This document shows positions 17,701 to 25,648 of a stretch of DNA of 64,000 nucleotides, piece after piece. Under the pieces are notes generated by a model, which saw only the letters and a program-made list of their open reading frames with translations, searched no databases and had not been told where the DNA came from. Source of the stretch: Microcoleus vaginatus WJT46-NPBG5 (GTDB lineage Bacteria > Cyanobacteriota > Cyanobacteriia > Cyanobacteriales > Oscillatoriaceae). Positions within the stretch are counted from its first letter, which is position 1. Every line of letters starts with the position of its first letter. The stretch lies in contig JAHHHM010000001.1 in the NCBI GenBank assembly GCA_019359355.1, positions 372,001-436,000 on the forward strand, in the 5' to 3' direction. Both the position numbers and the translations under genes were made by a program.

Positions 17701-18907
17701 GCAGCAGATTCAAGTATTGGGAAGCCTTCGCAATCAGGAAGTTTTATTTCGGAAAAAGTCAGGCGAGGTAATTGTTGGGTTATTATCCGCTGAAATTATT
17801 TATTTGGGTGGGGTGCGCTGCATTCTGACCGTAACGAGTGATATTACCGAGCGCAAGCGGGCACAGGAGGCGCTGGCAAGGGCGCTACAGGAACAACAGA
17901 GCATTTTTGAGGCACAGTTAGATATTATTTTTGTGTTCGATTTGAATCTGAATCTTGTTAAATGGAACCACCGCACGGAGGTTGTTACGGGACTTTCGCC
18001 GGCTGAGCTTCAGAACCGGCCGGCTTTGGCTTTTTTCCCAGAATCAGAACGAGACATCATCGCGCAAGCCATTCAATTAGCTTTGGAAGAACGATCAGAA
18101 GGTTCTTGGACGGAGGGGCATTTGATTGGTAAAGATGGGGTTTTGTTAGACTACCAATTTACCGGGGTGTCACTAAAGGATGAAAAGGGAAATGCGATTG
18201 GTTTTACGGGTGCCGGTAGAGATGTTACAGAATCGAACAAAGCGGCAGCGATTTTGCGTGCTGAACAGGAAAATTCTGAGCGGTTGTTGCTGAATATTTT
18301 ACCCAAAGCTATCGCAGAGCGCTTGAAATTGCAAGTCGGCCCGATTGCAGAAAGTTTTCCAGAAAGCACGGTTCTTTTTGCTGATATTGTTGGGTTTACC
18401 GAGCTTTCTTCCCAAATTTCTCCCACAGAATTAGTTAACTTGCTTAATCAAATTTTTTCCAGATTTGATCAACTGGCAGATCGGCATGATTTAGAAAAGA
18501 TTAAGACAATTGGGGATGCTTATATGGTTGTGGGAGGATTGCCTGTGCCTCGAGTTTCTCACGCTGAAGCGATTGCGGATATGGCTCTTGATATGCAGCA
18601 AGAAATCCGCAATTTTTGCCTGGAAACTAACTTATCGGTTAATATCCGCATTGGCATCAATTCAGGGCCGGTTGTTGCCGGTGTGATTGGTCTTAAAAAG
18701 TTTATTTATGACTTATGGGGTGATACTGTCAATACCGCAAGCAGAATGGAATCTCATGGGATTTCGGGTGCAATTCAAGTTAGCGCAACAACTTATCAAC
18801 TTTTACAGCATAAGTATCAATTTGAGAATCGCGGTATGATTTCTGTCAAGGGGAAGGGAGAGATGATAACTTATTTGCTTCTCGAAAAAAAAGCTACCTT
18901 GGTTTAA
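14753..18907 (+). CDS. adenylate cyclase 3: dCache-HAMP-PAS-GAF-PAS-PAS-PAS-class III cyclase
   Basis: The largest of the five cyclases (1384 residues). A membrane helix (about 20-40) is followed by a double-Cache sensor (50-370) with typical blocks (YDPRKRPWYIAAQ, WSEIYP, ITASQPIYD), a second helix (382-405), HAMP (405-455), PAS (478-600), GAF (615-765), a coiled coil, three more PAS domains (about 800-905, 915-1035, 1050-1160), the LLLNILPKAIAERLK linker and a cyclase domain (1200-1380) with all catalytic residues (FADIVGF, KIKTIGDAYM, YDLWGDTVN). Its PAS set differs from the near-identical PAS shared by the other four. A Gly/Ser/Lys-rich insert (about 330-350) is encoded by a purine-rich tract at 15741-15786. 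It starts 61 bases after cyclase 2. Confidence 0.92.
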   Translation: MSSRTLTSRISKRSKQIPLRLVLVVPFVIEIFVAVGLTGWLSLRNGQKAVNDVATELRNEITARIQLQLQTFLTTPHLVNQINADAIRLGQLKIDNLQTFERHFWQQMHLFDSVSAISLGTATGEYIGVESSNNGTLRIAITDRTTKGDGYQYATDALGNRTQLVKINPNYDPRKRPWYIAAQQARKSTWSEIYPVFGEPKLTITASQPIYDNIGRLKGVVITDLIVSEIDEFLRSLKIGETGETFIIERSGMLVASSTLEQPFTMSKKGTIRRQASEMNDPLIRATTKHLKQLTEQLTQLDRNCQNINCTISTTFNLKGERQFVQITPLGGGRSGEGEKGKSSKLLNAGPTNKLFQDPPDWLIVVVIPEADFMAQIEANTRSTILLCTAALFIAILLGLLTSRWIVRPILRLNAAAVALSEGNWNQIVPVERQDELGMLAHTFNQMTGQLRLLYADLEANVVELMQAQKSLQRNEAKYRELVENANSIILRLDTEGNITFFNEFAQSFFGYTEAEIIGCKAIGTIIPQTDSAGSDLVAMLGDILQNPELYQLNENENIRRNGERVWVAWTTKALRDTKGNFTGILCIGSDISDRKRAENELHKERRYLAALVEVQSRLLAFQGNGNCYTEILEPLGQASRASRVYFFENHRDEANQLLTSQRAEWCAPEIEPEIDNPLLQNLSYNDFFPRWTEILSRGEAVAGNISEFPESERQILESQGILSLLILPLIVNGEFFGFIGFDNCQEAVIWQPSEVALLRAAAAAIALHKERLIAQDALQKAKENLEIRVLERTAQLRESEDRFRKLSEATFEGIVVGEGGKIADANEAFARMFGCESSEKIGADVLEYIAPENRAKVRQNMLAGNENPYEAIGLRKDGSRFPIEIQAKVIPYQGNQVRVVAIRDITERKQAEVALRESEEKFSTAFRQSPNSITISTFPDGHLIDVSDGFSDITQYSRLEVIGRTTESLNLWVNSEDRIQIQQQIQVLGSLRNQEVLFRKKSGEVIVGLLSAEIIYLGGVRCILTVTSDITERKRAQEALARALQEQQSIFEAQLDIIFVFDLNLNLVKWNHRTEVVTGLSPAELQNRPALAFFPESERDIIAQAIQLALEERSEGSWTEGHLIGKDGVLLDYQFTGVSLKDEKGNAIGFTGAGRDVTESNKAAAILRAEQENSERLLLNILPKAIAERLKLQVGPIAESFPESTVLFADIVGFTELSSQISPTELVNLLNQIFSRFDQLADRHDLEKIKTIGDAYMVVGGLPVPRVSHAEAIADMALDMQQEIRNFCLETNLSVNIRIGINSGPVVAGVIGLKKFIYDLWGDTVNTASRMESHGISGAIQVSATTYQLLQHKYQFENRGMISVKGKGEMITYLLLEKKATLV

Positions 18908-19309
18908 GTTTAAGACAATTAAAATCTTAACGGGTTAAGGATTCATCATTCTCTGGCGGGAGGAAAACCGATCAACACTAGACGGATGAGCTGATAGCAG
19001 TGAAGCAAGTTATTTTTCTCTGAAAAAATATTTTTTGCTCACGCTTCATAAGAATTTTAAACTTTAGCTTTTGGCGTGTAAGTTACTGGTAAAATTTTAA
19101 TCGGTTCTAAAAAGATAACGACGTAACCTGTGTCTTCTGCCGGCAGCAATTACAGCATTTTTGCTGATTTATACCCAGAAAACTTTAAATAAAAGAAAAG
19201 TTTCTAAAATTTTGTTAAAGTTTGCTCATTTTATCAAGTTTTATCAAAATTTATATGTAATTTGATAAAATTCCTGGCACTTAATAGTCACACCTAAAGA
19301 GCGGAAACT
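18908..19309. promoter_or_regulatory. leader of cyclase 4 with AT-rich inverted repeats
   Basis: A 402-base gap with no convincing reading frame. Near its end are TTTTATCAA (19229-19237) and TTTTATCAAAATT (19239-19251), facing the inverted copy AATTTGATAAAATT (19259-19272), about 40 bases before the start of cyclase 4. This could be an operator or part of the promoter. The rest is AT-rich sequence in which I see nothing specific. Confidence 0.4.
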
Positions 19310-21418
19310 GTGATCATGTCAACAATCTTTCAGAAGCCAACCACTCTGCAAGCCAGTCTTTTTGGAATGATTCTCGTTTTTATTCTTCCTTTTACTGTAG
19401 TCGTGTATCAACTGATTGCAGAAATTAATGTAGGAATTGAATTTGCCGGTAAGGAAAAAAAGGGAGTGCAATATAATTTTTATCTCAGAAAAACACTAGA
19501 GCCTCTGATTCTGCATCGTAGCCTAACGAAAGCTTACTTAACCGGCAATGAATCTTGTCAAGAAATGATAGGTGTTTTGCACTATCAAATTGAAGAAGAG
19601 ATAAAAGTCATAGATACGCTTAATTCACAAATGGGGGCAACACTTGACACAACTCAGAAATGGATAGCTTTTAAGAAAAAATGGCAGTCAGTTAAAAACA
19701 ATGCACTGAAATTGCCGGCTCAAAAAAGTTTTGAAGCACAAACCGCATTAATTGCCGATCTACTTTCTCTAATGGCCCACGTAGGCGATACCTCCAATCT
19801 CATCCTCGATCCTGTGCTTGAGAGTTATTATCTGATGGATGCTGCGGTTAACCAGTTGCCCTCTTCGGTAGAAAATACAGCTCAAGCAAAAGATTTGGGT
19901 TCGCAGATAGTGAGCCGGCAGCAAATGAATGCGGATGAAAAAGCACAGTTAATCATTTTCTCTAGCTTGATTAAAGCGTCGAAAGATGAAATTTACAGAG
20001 GTTTGCAAGTTTCTTTCACTCAAAATACTCACCTTAAATCTTCTCTAGACACTTATGCCAAAGAAAGCTTGGGTGCCATGAATGATTTTCTAGAATTCAT
20101 TAATAAAAAAGTCATCACTCCTGAAACTGTGGAGATTAAATCTGTAGAATATATGGAGGCCGGCACACAAGTGATTACGGATCAATTTAAGCTTTATGAT
20201 GTAGTCTCTCCTGCTTTAGAAAAATTGTTGCAAGATCGCATCGATAAGTTGTCTTTTAAAAAAAATATTGTACTCGTGTTTGCCGTAATGGTATTGGCAA
20301 CAGTTTGTTATATTTTTGGAGCATTTGCGCGTAATCTTGCCAAACGCAAACAGGCAGAACAAGCGCTTCAAGAAGCAGAAAATAAATATCGTAAAATTTT
20401 TGAAAACGCCACTGAAGGCATATTTCAAACGACTCCCAGAGGACACCACATTAGTGCGAATCCGGCACTGGCACGCATTTATGGTTATTCTTCTCCAGAA
20501 GAATTGATAGTGGAATTACGCGACATTGCACGGCAGCTTTACGTCCAGCCTCAGCGTCGTGCAGAGTTCATTGCCGCAATGGAAGAGAACGATACCATAT
20601 CGGGGTTTGAATCTGAAATCTATCGCAAAGATGGCAGCATCATCTGGATTTCTGAGAATGCCAGGGCGGTTCGCAATTCTCAGCGTGAGCTAATTTATTA
20701 CGAAGGGACAGTTGAAGATATTACAGCTCGCAAAGAGACTGAAGAAGCACTGCGTTATCAACAAGAACAATCGGAACGATTGCTCCTCAATATATTGCCA
20801 GAAGCCATCGCCCATCGTTTAAAAAATGAGCAAAGTACCATTGCTGAAAGCTTTTCAGGAGTGACTGTTTTGTTTGCTGATATTGTTGGGTTTACCCAGT
20901 TATCTGCTCAAATTTCTCCGATTGAATTGGTGAACTTGCTTAATCAAATATTTTCTATATTCGATCATCTTGCAGAAGAACACGGGTTAGAAAAAATTAA
21001 GACAATTGGGGATGCTTATATGGTGGTTGGGGGTTTGCCCTTGCCTCGAGCAGATCATGCCGAAGCTGTTGCAAATATGGCTCTTGATATGTGCAGAACC
21101 CTTGAGCGCCTAAGTATCCAAAATGACCAGCCTTTAAGTATGCGAATTGGCATCAACACTGGGTCGGTTGTTGCCGGCGTTATTGGTACGAAAAAGTTCA
21201 TTTATGACTTGTGGGGTGACACTGTGAATACAGCAAGTCGGATGGAATCTCACGGCGTCGCCGGCAGTATTCAAGTGACTGAAACAACCTACGAATTATT
21301 AAAAATAAAATACTTGTTTGAAGAACGGGGAGTCATTCACGTTAAAGGTAAAGGAAATATGACGACTTATTTACTTAAAGGTCGAAAAGTTCCTCTTTTG
21401 TCTAATGTAATGTCATGA
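19310..21418 (+). CDS. adenylate cyclase 4: helical-bundle sensor-PAS-class III cyclase
   Basis: A 702-residue receptor cyclase. Membrane helices at about 14-36 and 318-340 enclose a long, purely helical periplasmic region containing DTSNLILDPVLESYYLMD, a motif also seen in the helical sensor regions of some chemotaxis receptors. There is no HAMP or GAF. The cytoplasmic part is a PAS (355-475) almost identical to those of cyclases 1, 2 and 5, the RYQQEQSERLLLNILPEAIA linker, and the catalytic domain (505-700) with FADIVGF, KIKTIGDAYM and YDLWGDTVN. The start used is GTG at 19310 because AAGAG lies 8 bases before it; an ATG at 19316 is the alternative. Confidence 0.9.
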   Translation: MIMSTIFQKPTTLQASLFGMILVFILPFTVVVYQLIAEINVGIEFAGKEKKGVQYNFYLRKTLEPLILHRSLTKAYLTGNESCQEMIGVLHYQIEEEIKVIDTLNSQMGATLDTTQKWIAFKKKWQSVKNNALKLPAQKSFEAQTALIADLLSLMAHVGDTSNLILDPVLESYYLMDAAVNQLPSSVENTAQAKDLGSQIVSRQQMNADEKAQLIIFSSLIKASKDEIYRGLQVSFTQNTHLKSSLDTYAKESLGAMNDFLEFINKKVITPETVEIKSVEYMEAGTQVITDQFKLYDVVSPALEKLLQDRIDKLSFKKNIVLVFAVMVLATVCYIFGAFARNLAKRKQAEQALQEAENKYRKIFENATEGIFQTTPRGHHISANPALARIYGYSSPEELIVELRDIARQLYVQPQRRAEFIAAMEENDTISGFESEIYRKDGSIIWISENARAVRNSQRELIYYEGTVEDITARKETEEALRYQQEQSERLLLNILPEAIAHRLKNEQSTIAESFSGVTVLFADIVGFTQLSAQISPIELVNLLNQIFSIFDHLAEEHGLEKIKTIGDAYMVVGGLPLPRADHAEAVANMALDMCRTLERLSIQNDQPLSMRIGINTGSVVAGVIGTKKFIYDLWGDTVNTASRMESHGVAGSIQVTETTYELLKIKYLFEERGVIHVKGKGNMTTYLLKGRKVPLLSNVMS

Positions 21419-21603
21419 TATCAACTACAAGAGCTATTTTTTCGCAATCCGAAAACTTCTAAAAGATTTTGGTGATTGCAAACGCCGAGGGAGGCTTTAA
21501 ACTATTAAAATGTTTTAGAGAGATTTGTAAAAGTGATTTCCATAAAACATTTTATCAGTTCTCAAATTTCTTAGCTAAACTTGACTTTACGGTTTTTTCA
21601 AGA

Positions 21604-23385
21604 ATGTCTAAATTGATGAAGAGTTTTTTTGCTTACATCTTGGCAATTTTACTTGACCTGACTTTATTACAATTCGTAATTTCACAATCGGCACTTGCGA
21701 CAGAAATTCAGGCCGAGAAGAAAACAACTGAAGTAAAAAAAAGTATAAATTTATCAGCGACAGAGCCTGTTAAAGATAATCGTCCTTCTGAAACAACAGT
21801 TCAACCATTGCCGGTTAACCCAACAGTAGTCGAGGCAATGGAACAAGTCACTTCGGTTTCTCAACTGTCTGATGTGCAACCGACTGACTGGGCTTTTCAG
21901 GCTCTGCAATCTCTGGTAGAACGATATGGAGTGATTGCCGGCTACCCAGATGGCACTTTTCGGGGAAATCGAGCGATGACGCGTTACGAATTTGCAGCCG
22001 CTTTAAATGCTGCGCTTGAGAGTTTAGCACAAGTTATTCCTGCAAATTCCACTGACTTTCTTACTCAAGAAGATTTAGCGAAATTGCAGCAACTACAAGC
22101 AGAATTTTCTGCTGAACTTGCAAGCATTCGGGGACGTGTGGATGCTTTAGAAATTCGCAGCGCTGAACTCGAAGCCAATCAATTTTCCACCACAACAATA
22201 CTCAATGGTTTTGCTTGGTTTAACTTAACAGGAGCTGGAGTTGGCAGTAATGTAAAACGAGAAACCGGCAACCGGATCAATGGTGCGCGAGAAATAGAAA
22301 CAGTTAGTGATGCTAACACCACCTTTAGCAACTTAATCTGGCTAGAACTCACAACTTCCTTCACCGGCAACGATGCCTTGATCACCCAACTTGCGGTAGG
22401 AAACGGGATATCTCCTGCCAATGAATTTGCCTCTGCCGGTCTTTTTAACACATTTGGGGTGCCTTTTACTGACGCAGTTGCTGGGGTGAACGCTAACGAA
22501 CTGGTCATTAAAGAATTATCTTATAGCTTTCCTATCACGGATTCTGTTCAATTAACTGTTGGCCCACAAATTGATTGGTTTCGCTATTTTGATCTCAACA
22601 ATTTTACCAACTTTTTAACCGGCGCAAGCAGCTTTAACTCGGTTAACAGCACATTGGTTAACGATCCTTTGCGCGGTGCCGGTGCCATCCTTCAGTGGGA
22701 TTTAAATCAGCAATTACTTCTACAAGTTGGCTATCTCAGCGAGAATAACGAGTTTCTCCCGGGTACTCGTCCCGCAGCCGATCCGAGCAAAGGTTTTTTT
22801 AACGGCACGAATACAATTACAGCAGAGTTAACTTATTCTCCCAACCAAAATGCTAATATTCGATTACTCTACGACCGCTACAATATTGATGCTGATAATG
22901 GAATAATTAGCAGCATTAAACCAGTGATCGGGGTACTCGATGATAGCTTTGGTGGTGGTCTTAATGATGCAACTGCCGATGTTTTTGGCCTAAACTTCGA
23001 TTGGTTAATTACGCCCCGAATCGGTATTTTTGGGCGCTATAGCTATCTCAGCACTCATTTAGATCCTGTGAGTTCAGAGATTGCCGGTGGAAATCTTAAC
23101 GCCCAATCTGTACAAGCAGGGCTTGCTTTTCCAAATTTAGGCCGCCCCGGCGCACTGGCTACGCTCTCTTATGTCATCCCCTTTTCTATTTTAGATGGCA
23201 GAAGATTTCTCGCCTCTGGGGGTGGCGACGGTGGCGTGCAATTCGAGATAGAAGCAACTTACTATTTCCCAATCACTGATAACTTGGCAATTGTTCCCGC
23301 CTTTTATGTAATTGGTAATCCTAACAATTTTAGCGACAATCCTACTATCTTTGTTGGCAATCTTAGAACTCAGTTTAGCTTTTAA
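21604..23385 (+). CDS. OprB-type porin with SLH domain
   Basis: An outer-membrane beta-barrel of the cyanobacterial OprB/iron-uptake porin group. The frame is open upstream to 21469, but the ATG at 21604 is chosen because it gives a signal peptide (hydrophobic core, then SALATE, a likely cleavage site near ATE). An SLH domain follows (VSQLSDVQPTDWAFQAL, GVIAGYPDGTFRGNRAMTRYEFA), then a coiled coil (LAKLQQLQAEF and following) that would contact peptidoglycan, then about 400 residues of alternating hydrophobic strands ending in aromatic QFSF, typical of barrel proteins. The family lets small solutes or inorganic ions cross the outer membrane. It lies among cyclase and binding-protein genes and may supply their ligand (inference). 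Confidence 0.9.
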   Translation: MSKLMKSFFAYILAILLDLTLLQFVISQSALATEIQAEKKTTEVKKSINLSATEPVKDNRPSETTVQPLPVNPTVVEAMEQVTSVSQLSDVQPTDWAFQALQSLVERYGVIAGYPDGTFRGNRAMTRYEFAAALNAALESLAQVIPANSTDFLTQEDLAKLQQLQAEFSAELASIRGRVDALEIRSAELEANQFSTTTILNGFAWFNLTGAGVGSNVKRETGNRINGAREIETVSDANTTFSNLIWLELTTSFTGNDALITQLAVGNGISPANEFASAGLFNTFGVPFTDAVAGVNANELVIKELSYSFPITDSVQLTVGPQIDWFRYFDLNNFTNFLTGASSFNSVNSTLVNDPLRGAGAILQWDLNQQLLLQVGYLSENNEFLPGTRPAADPSKGFFNGTNTITAELTYSPNQNANIRLLYDRYNIDADNGIISSIKPVIGVLDDSFGGGLNDATADVFGLNFDWLITPRIGIFGRYSYLSTHLDPVSSEIAGGNLNAQSVQAGLAFPNLGRPGALATLSYVIPFSILDGRRFLASGGGDGGVQFEIEATYYFPITDNLAIVPAFYVIGNPNNFSDNPTIFVGNLRTQFSF

Positions 23386-23467
23386 TTAATCCTTTTAGGG
23401 GGGAGCAACCCCGTCTAATCAATTCGGCTCGATGTAGGCAAAACTTCAATTTTTCTAGATTCAGAAT

Positions 23468-23473
23468 AGGAGG
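23468..23473 (+). promoter_or_regulatory. strong Shine-Dalgarno for the first binding-protein gene
   Basis: AGGAGG lies 7 bases before the ATG at 23481. It is the most canonical ribosome-binding site in this island and fixes the start of the lipoprotein signal. Confidence 0.8.
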
Positions 23474-23480
23474 ACGCAGT

Positions 23481-24524
23481 ATGAAATTATTAAGCTGGTT
23501 TAGGGGTTCATTTCGCGTTGGAAAGGGGAGAATCCAAGTAAAAATACTTTCTTTGTTTTTCCTCAGTTTATTGCTGCTAATTTCATGCAAAAACGTAACG
23601 CTTACCCCCCCTAAAACAGAATCTCCACCACTAAAGATTGCCTACAGTGCATGGCCTGGGTTTTTGCCGGTTGCACTCGCCAAAGAAAAAGGATTTTTCG
23701 CGCAACAGGGAGTTAAAGTAGAAACCTTCTATTCAGAAGATACAATGGCGCAGATGGCAGACTTTAGTGCCGGCAATTATGATGGAGTCACCTTAGCACT
23801 GGGCAGCATTGGAATTATCAGCGGAAAAAATCCCGATGTGCAAATTATTTTTGCGACTGATCGATCTGCTGGCGCTGATGCCATTGTCGCCCAATCTAAC
23901 ATTACAAGTGTTGCTGAGTTAAAAGGAAAAACAATCGGAACTGGCTTAGGGGGATTTGGTGAATTATTTGTCACCACGATGCTAGAAACAAACGGTCTCA
24001 CCACTGATGATGTCACACTGATCAATGTAGATGGAGACAAAATTCCAGCCCAAATTAAAACCGGAGAAATTCAAGCCGGCCAAACTTGGGAACCTTACGT
24101 TTCGCAAGTCGTAAAATCAGGTGGCCGCAACCTGTTTACTAGCGATAAAACGCCTGGGTTAATTCCAGATGTCATGGCATTTCGGGGGATTGTGGTGCGG
24201 GAGCGGCCCGATGATGTACAAGCTTTCGTACGAGCTTGGTTTCAAGCCGTAGATTACTGGAAAGCTAACTTTAAAGAGGGAAATGAACTGATTGCTAAAG
24301 TTTTAAAAATTTCACCAGAAACCATTTCTCTGGAAGGGGTTGAATTGCTAAATTTAAATGATAATTTGAAAGCCTTTACACCAGGCAGTACCACAGATTC
24401 CTTATATCACACCGCCCAACTTTACTCTAGTTTTTATATCCGTACAGGAGGCATTGCTCGGCCTTTAGAGATTAATCAATTACTCAATCCTGTTTTTTTA
24501 AAAGCATTGGAAAAAGAGCAATAA
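23481..24524 (+). CDS. NMT1/SsuA-type substrate-binding lipoprotein, copy 1
   Basis: A periplasmic solute-binding protein of the NMT1/THI5-SsuA-TauA fold. The signal peptide ends in a lipobox, LISC (Cys at about residue 36), so it should be anchored as a lipoprotein. Family blocks are YSAWPGFLPVALAKEKGFF, a ligand-contact region DGVTLALGS, LKGKTIGTGLGGFGELFV and WEPYVSQV. Such proteins normally deliver thiamine precursors, sulfonates, nitrate or similar ligands to an ABC importer, but no permease or ATPase gene is in the window. The next gene is a close paralogue, 18 bases downstream. Placement between cyclase genes suggests they may present ligand to a sensor instead (inference). Confidence 0.88.
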   Translation: MKLLSWFRGSFRVGKGRIQVKILSLFFLSLLLLISCKNVTLTPPKTESPPLKIAYSAWPGFLPVALAKEKGFFAQQGVKVETFYSEDTMAQMADFSAGNYDGVTLALGSIGIISGKNPDVQIIFATDRSAGADAIVAQSNITSVAELKGKTIGTGLGGFGELFVTTMLETNGLTTDDVTLINVDGDKIPAQIKTGEIQAGQTWEPYVSQVVKSGGRNLFTSDKTPGLIPDVMAFRGIVVRERPDDVQAFVRAWFQAVDYWKANFKEGNELIAKVLKISPETISLEGVELLNLNDNLKAFTPGSTTDSLYHTAQLYSSFYIRTGGIARPLEINQLLNPVFLKALEKEQ

Positions 24525-24542
24525 AATAAGTTGCAAGTGAAC

Positions 24543-25517
24543 ATGAAAAATTCAAATTTATGCTTCGTTGCTCTCTTTTTCATAAATGTACTGTTTCTGA
24601 CAGCGTGTTTTTTCATCGATTCACCCGCACCTGAACGACCCCCCTTAAGGCTAATTCACGATTTGTGGCCAGGATATTTACCGATTATACTCGCTCAAGA
24701 AAAAGGTTTTTTTGAGCAGCAGGGTGTGAGTGTAGAAACACTCGTTACAGAAAATGCTTCAGAAAGAGTTGCTGATTTTAATGCCGGCAAAGCGGATGGA
24801 ATTACCTTAGCACTCGGTAATATCATGATCGCCAGTGCTGATAATCCGAACGCACACATTATTTTCGCAATTGATCGCTCAGCCGGCGCGGACGCAGTAG
24901 TCGCGCAACCTCAAATCAAAAAGGTAAGTGATTTAAAAGGCAAATCAATTGGAACTACCGTAGGCGGATTTAATGAATTGTTTGTCGCCAAAATGCTAGA
25001 AGCAAATGGCTTAACGCTTGAAGACGTGACACTGCTCAATGTAGAGGGAGAAAACGTCCCCGAACTCGTACAAAACGGGAAAATAGCAGCCGGCAGCACC
25101 TGGGAACCCTTTGTGTCAAAAGCCACTGCATTAGGCTTAAATGTCCTGTTTACCAGCGCCCAAACACCGGGATTAATTCCAGATGTCATGGTGTTTCAAG
25201 CATCAGTGCTGCGCGAACGTCCCGACGATGTCAGAGCATTTGTCCGAGCTTGGTTTCAGGCAGTAGATTACTGGAAAGCCAATCCAGAAGAGGGAAAAAA
25301 AATTATTGCCGAATCCCTGAAACTTCAACCAGAAATGATTTCTCTCAAGGGCTACGAATTACTTACATTAAATGATAATTTGAAAACCTTTGTACCGGGC
25401 AACACTCTAGAATCCTTACCCTATACGGCGCAATTATACGCCAATTTCTTTGTGAAAACCGGCAGTCTCAGTCGGCATCCTAACATTAATCAATTACTAG
25501 AACCCTCATTTCTATAG
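24543..25517 (+). CDS. NMT1/SsuA-type substrate-binding lipoprotein, copy 2
   Basis: A close paralogue of the preceding gene: it shares HDLWPGYLPIILAQEKGFF, DGITLALGN, LKGKSIGTTVGGFNELFV, STWEPFVSKA and the tail LTLNDNLKTFVPG. The start used is the ATG at 24543, which puts the lipobox LTAC at about residue 22; TTG at 24531 is an in-frame alternative with no advantage. Together the pair looks like a tandem duplication that has diverged in the ligand pocket region. As with its neighbour, no transporter membrane or ATPase component is next to it. The following gene, 131 bases on, is another adenylate cyclase. Confidence 0.88.
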   Translation: MKNSNLCFVALFFINVLFLTACFFIDSPAPERPPLRLIHDLWPGYLPIILAQEKGFFEQQGVSVETLVTENASERVADFNAGKADGITLALGNIMIASADNPNAHIIFAIDRSAGADAVVAQPQIKKVSDLKGKSIGTTVGGFNELFVAKMLEANGLTLEDVTLLNVEGENVPELVQNGKIAAGSTWEPFVSKATALGLNVLFTSAQTPGLIPDVMVFQASVLRERPDDVRAFVRAWFQAVDYWKANPEEGKKIIAESLKLQPEMISLKGYELLTLNDNLKTFVPGNTLESLPYTAQLYANFFVKTGSLSRHPNINQLLEPSFL

Positions 25518-25648
25518 CCCTAGAAACAAGTGATACCATGTGGCTATGCAGCCTTCATTGTTTCCGACCAATGGAAATGCTAGGCTCATCGGAAATTTAC
25601 TCGCTCTAGTCTAGTCAAACCAAAGTCCACGGATAAACCCAAAATGGT

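Noticed and set aside
19309-19324. TGTGATCATGTCAACA as a cAMP-receptor site at the start of cyclase 4
   Set aside because: Only the left half fits TGTGA-N6-TCACA, and it overlaps the start codon.
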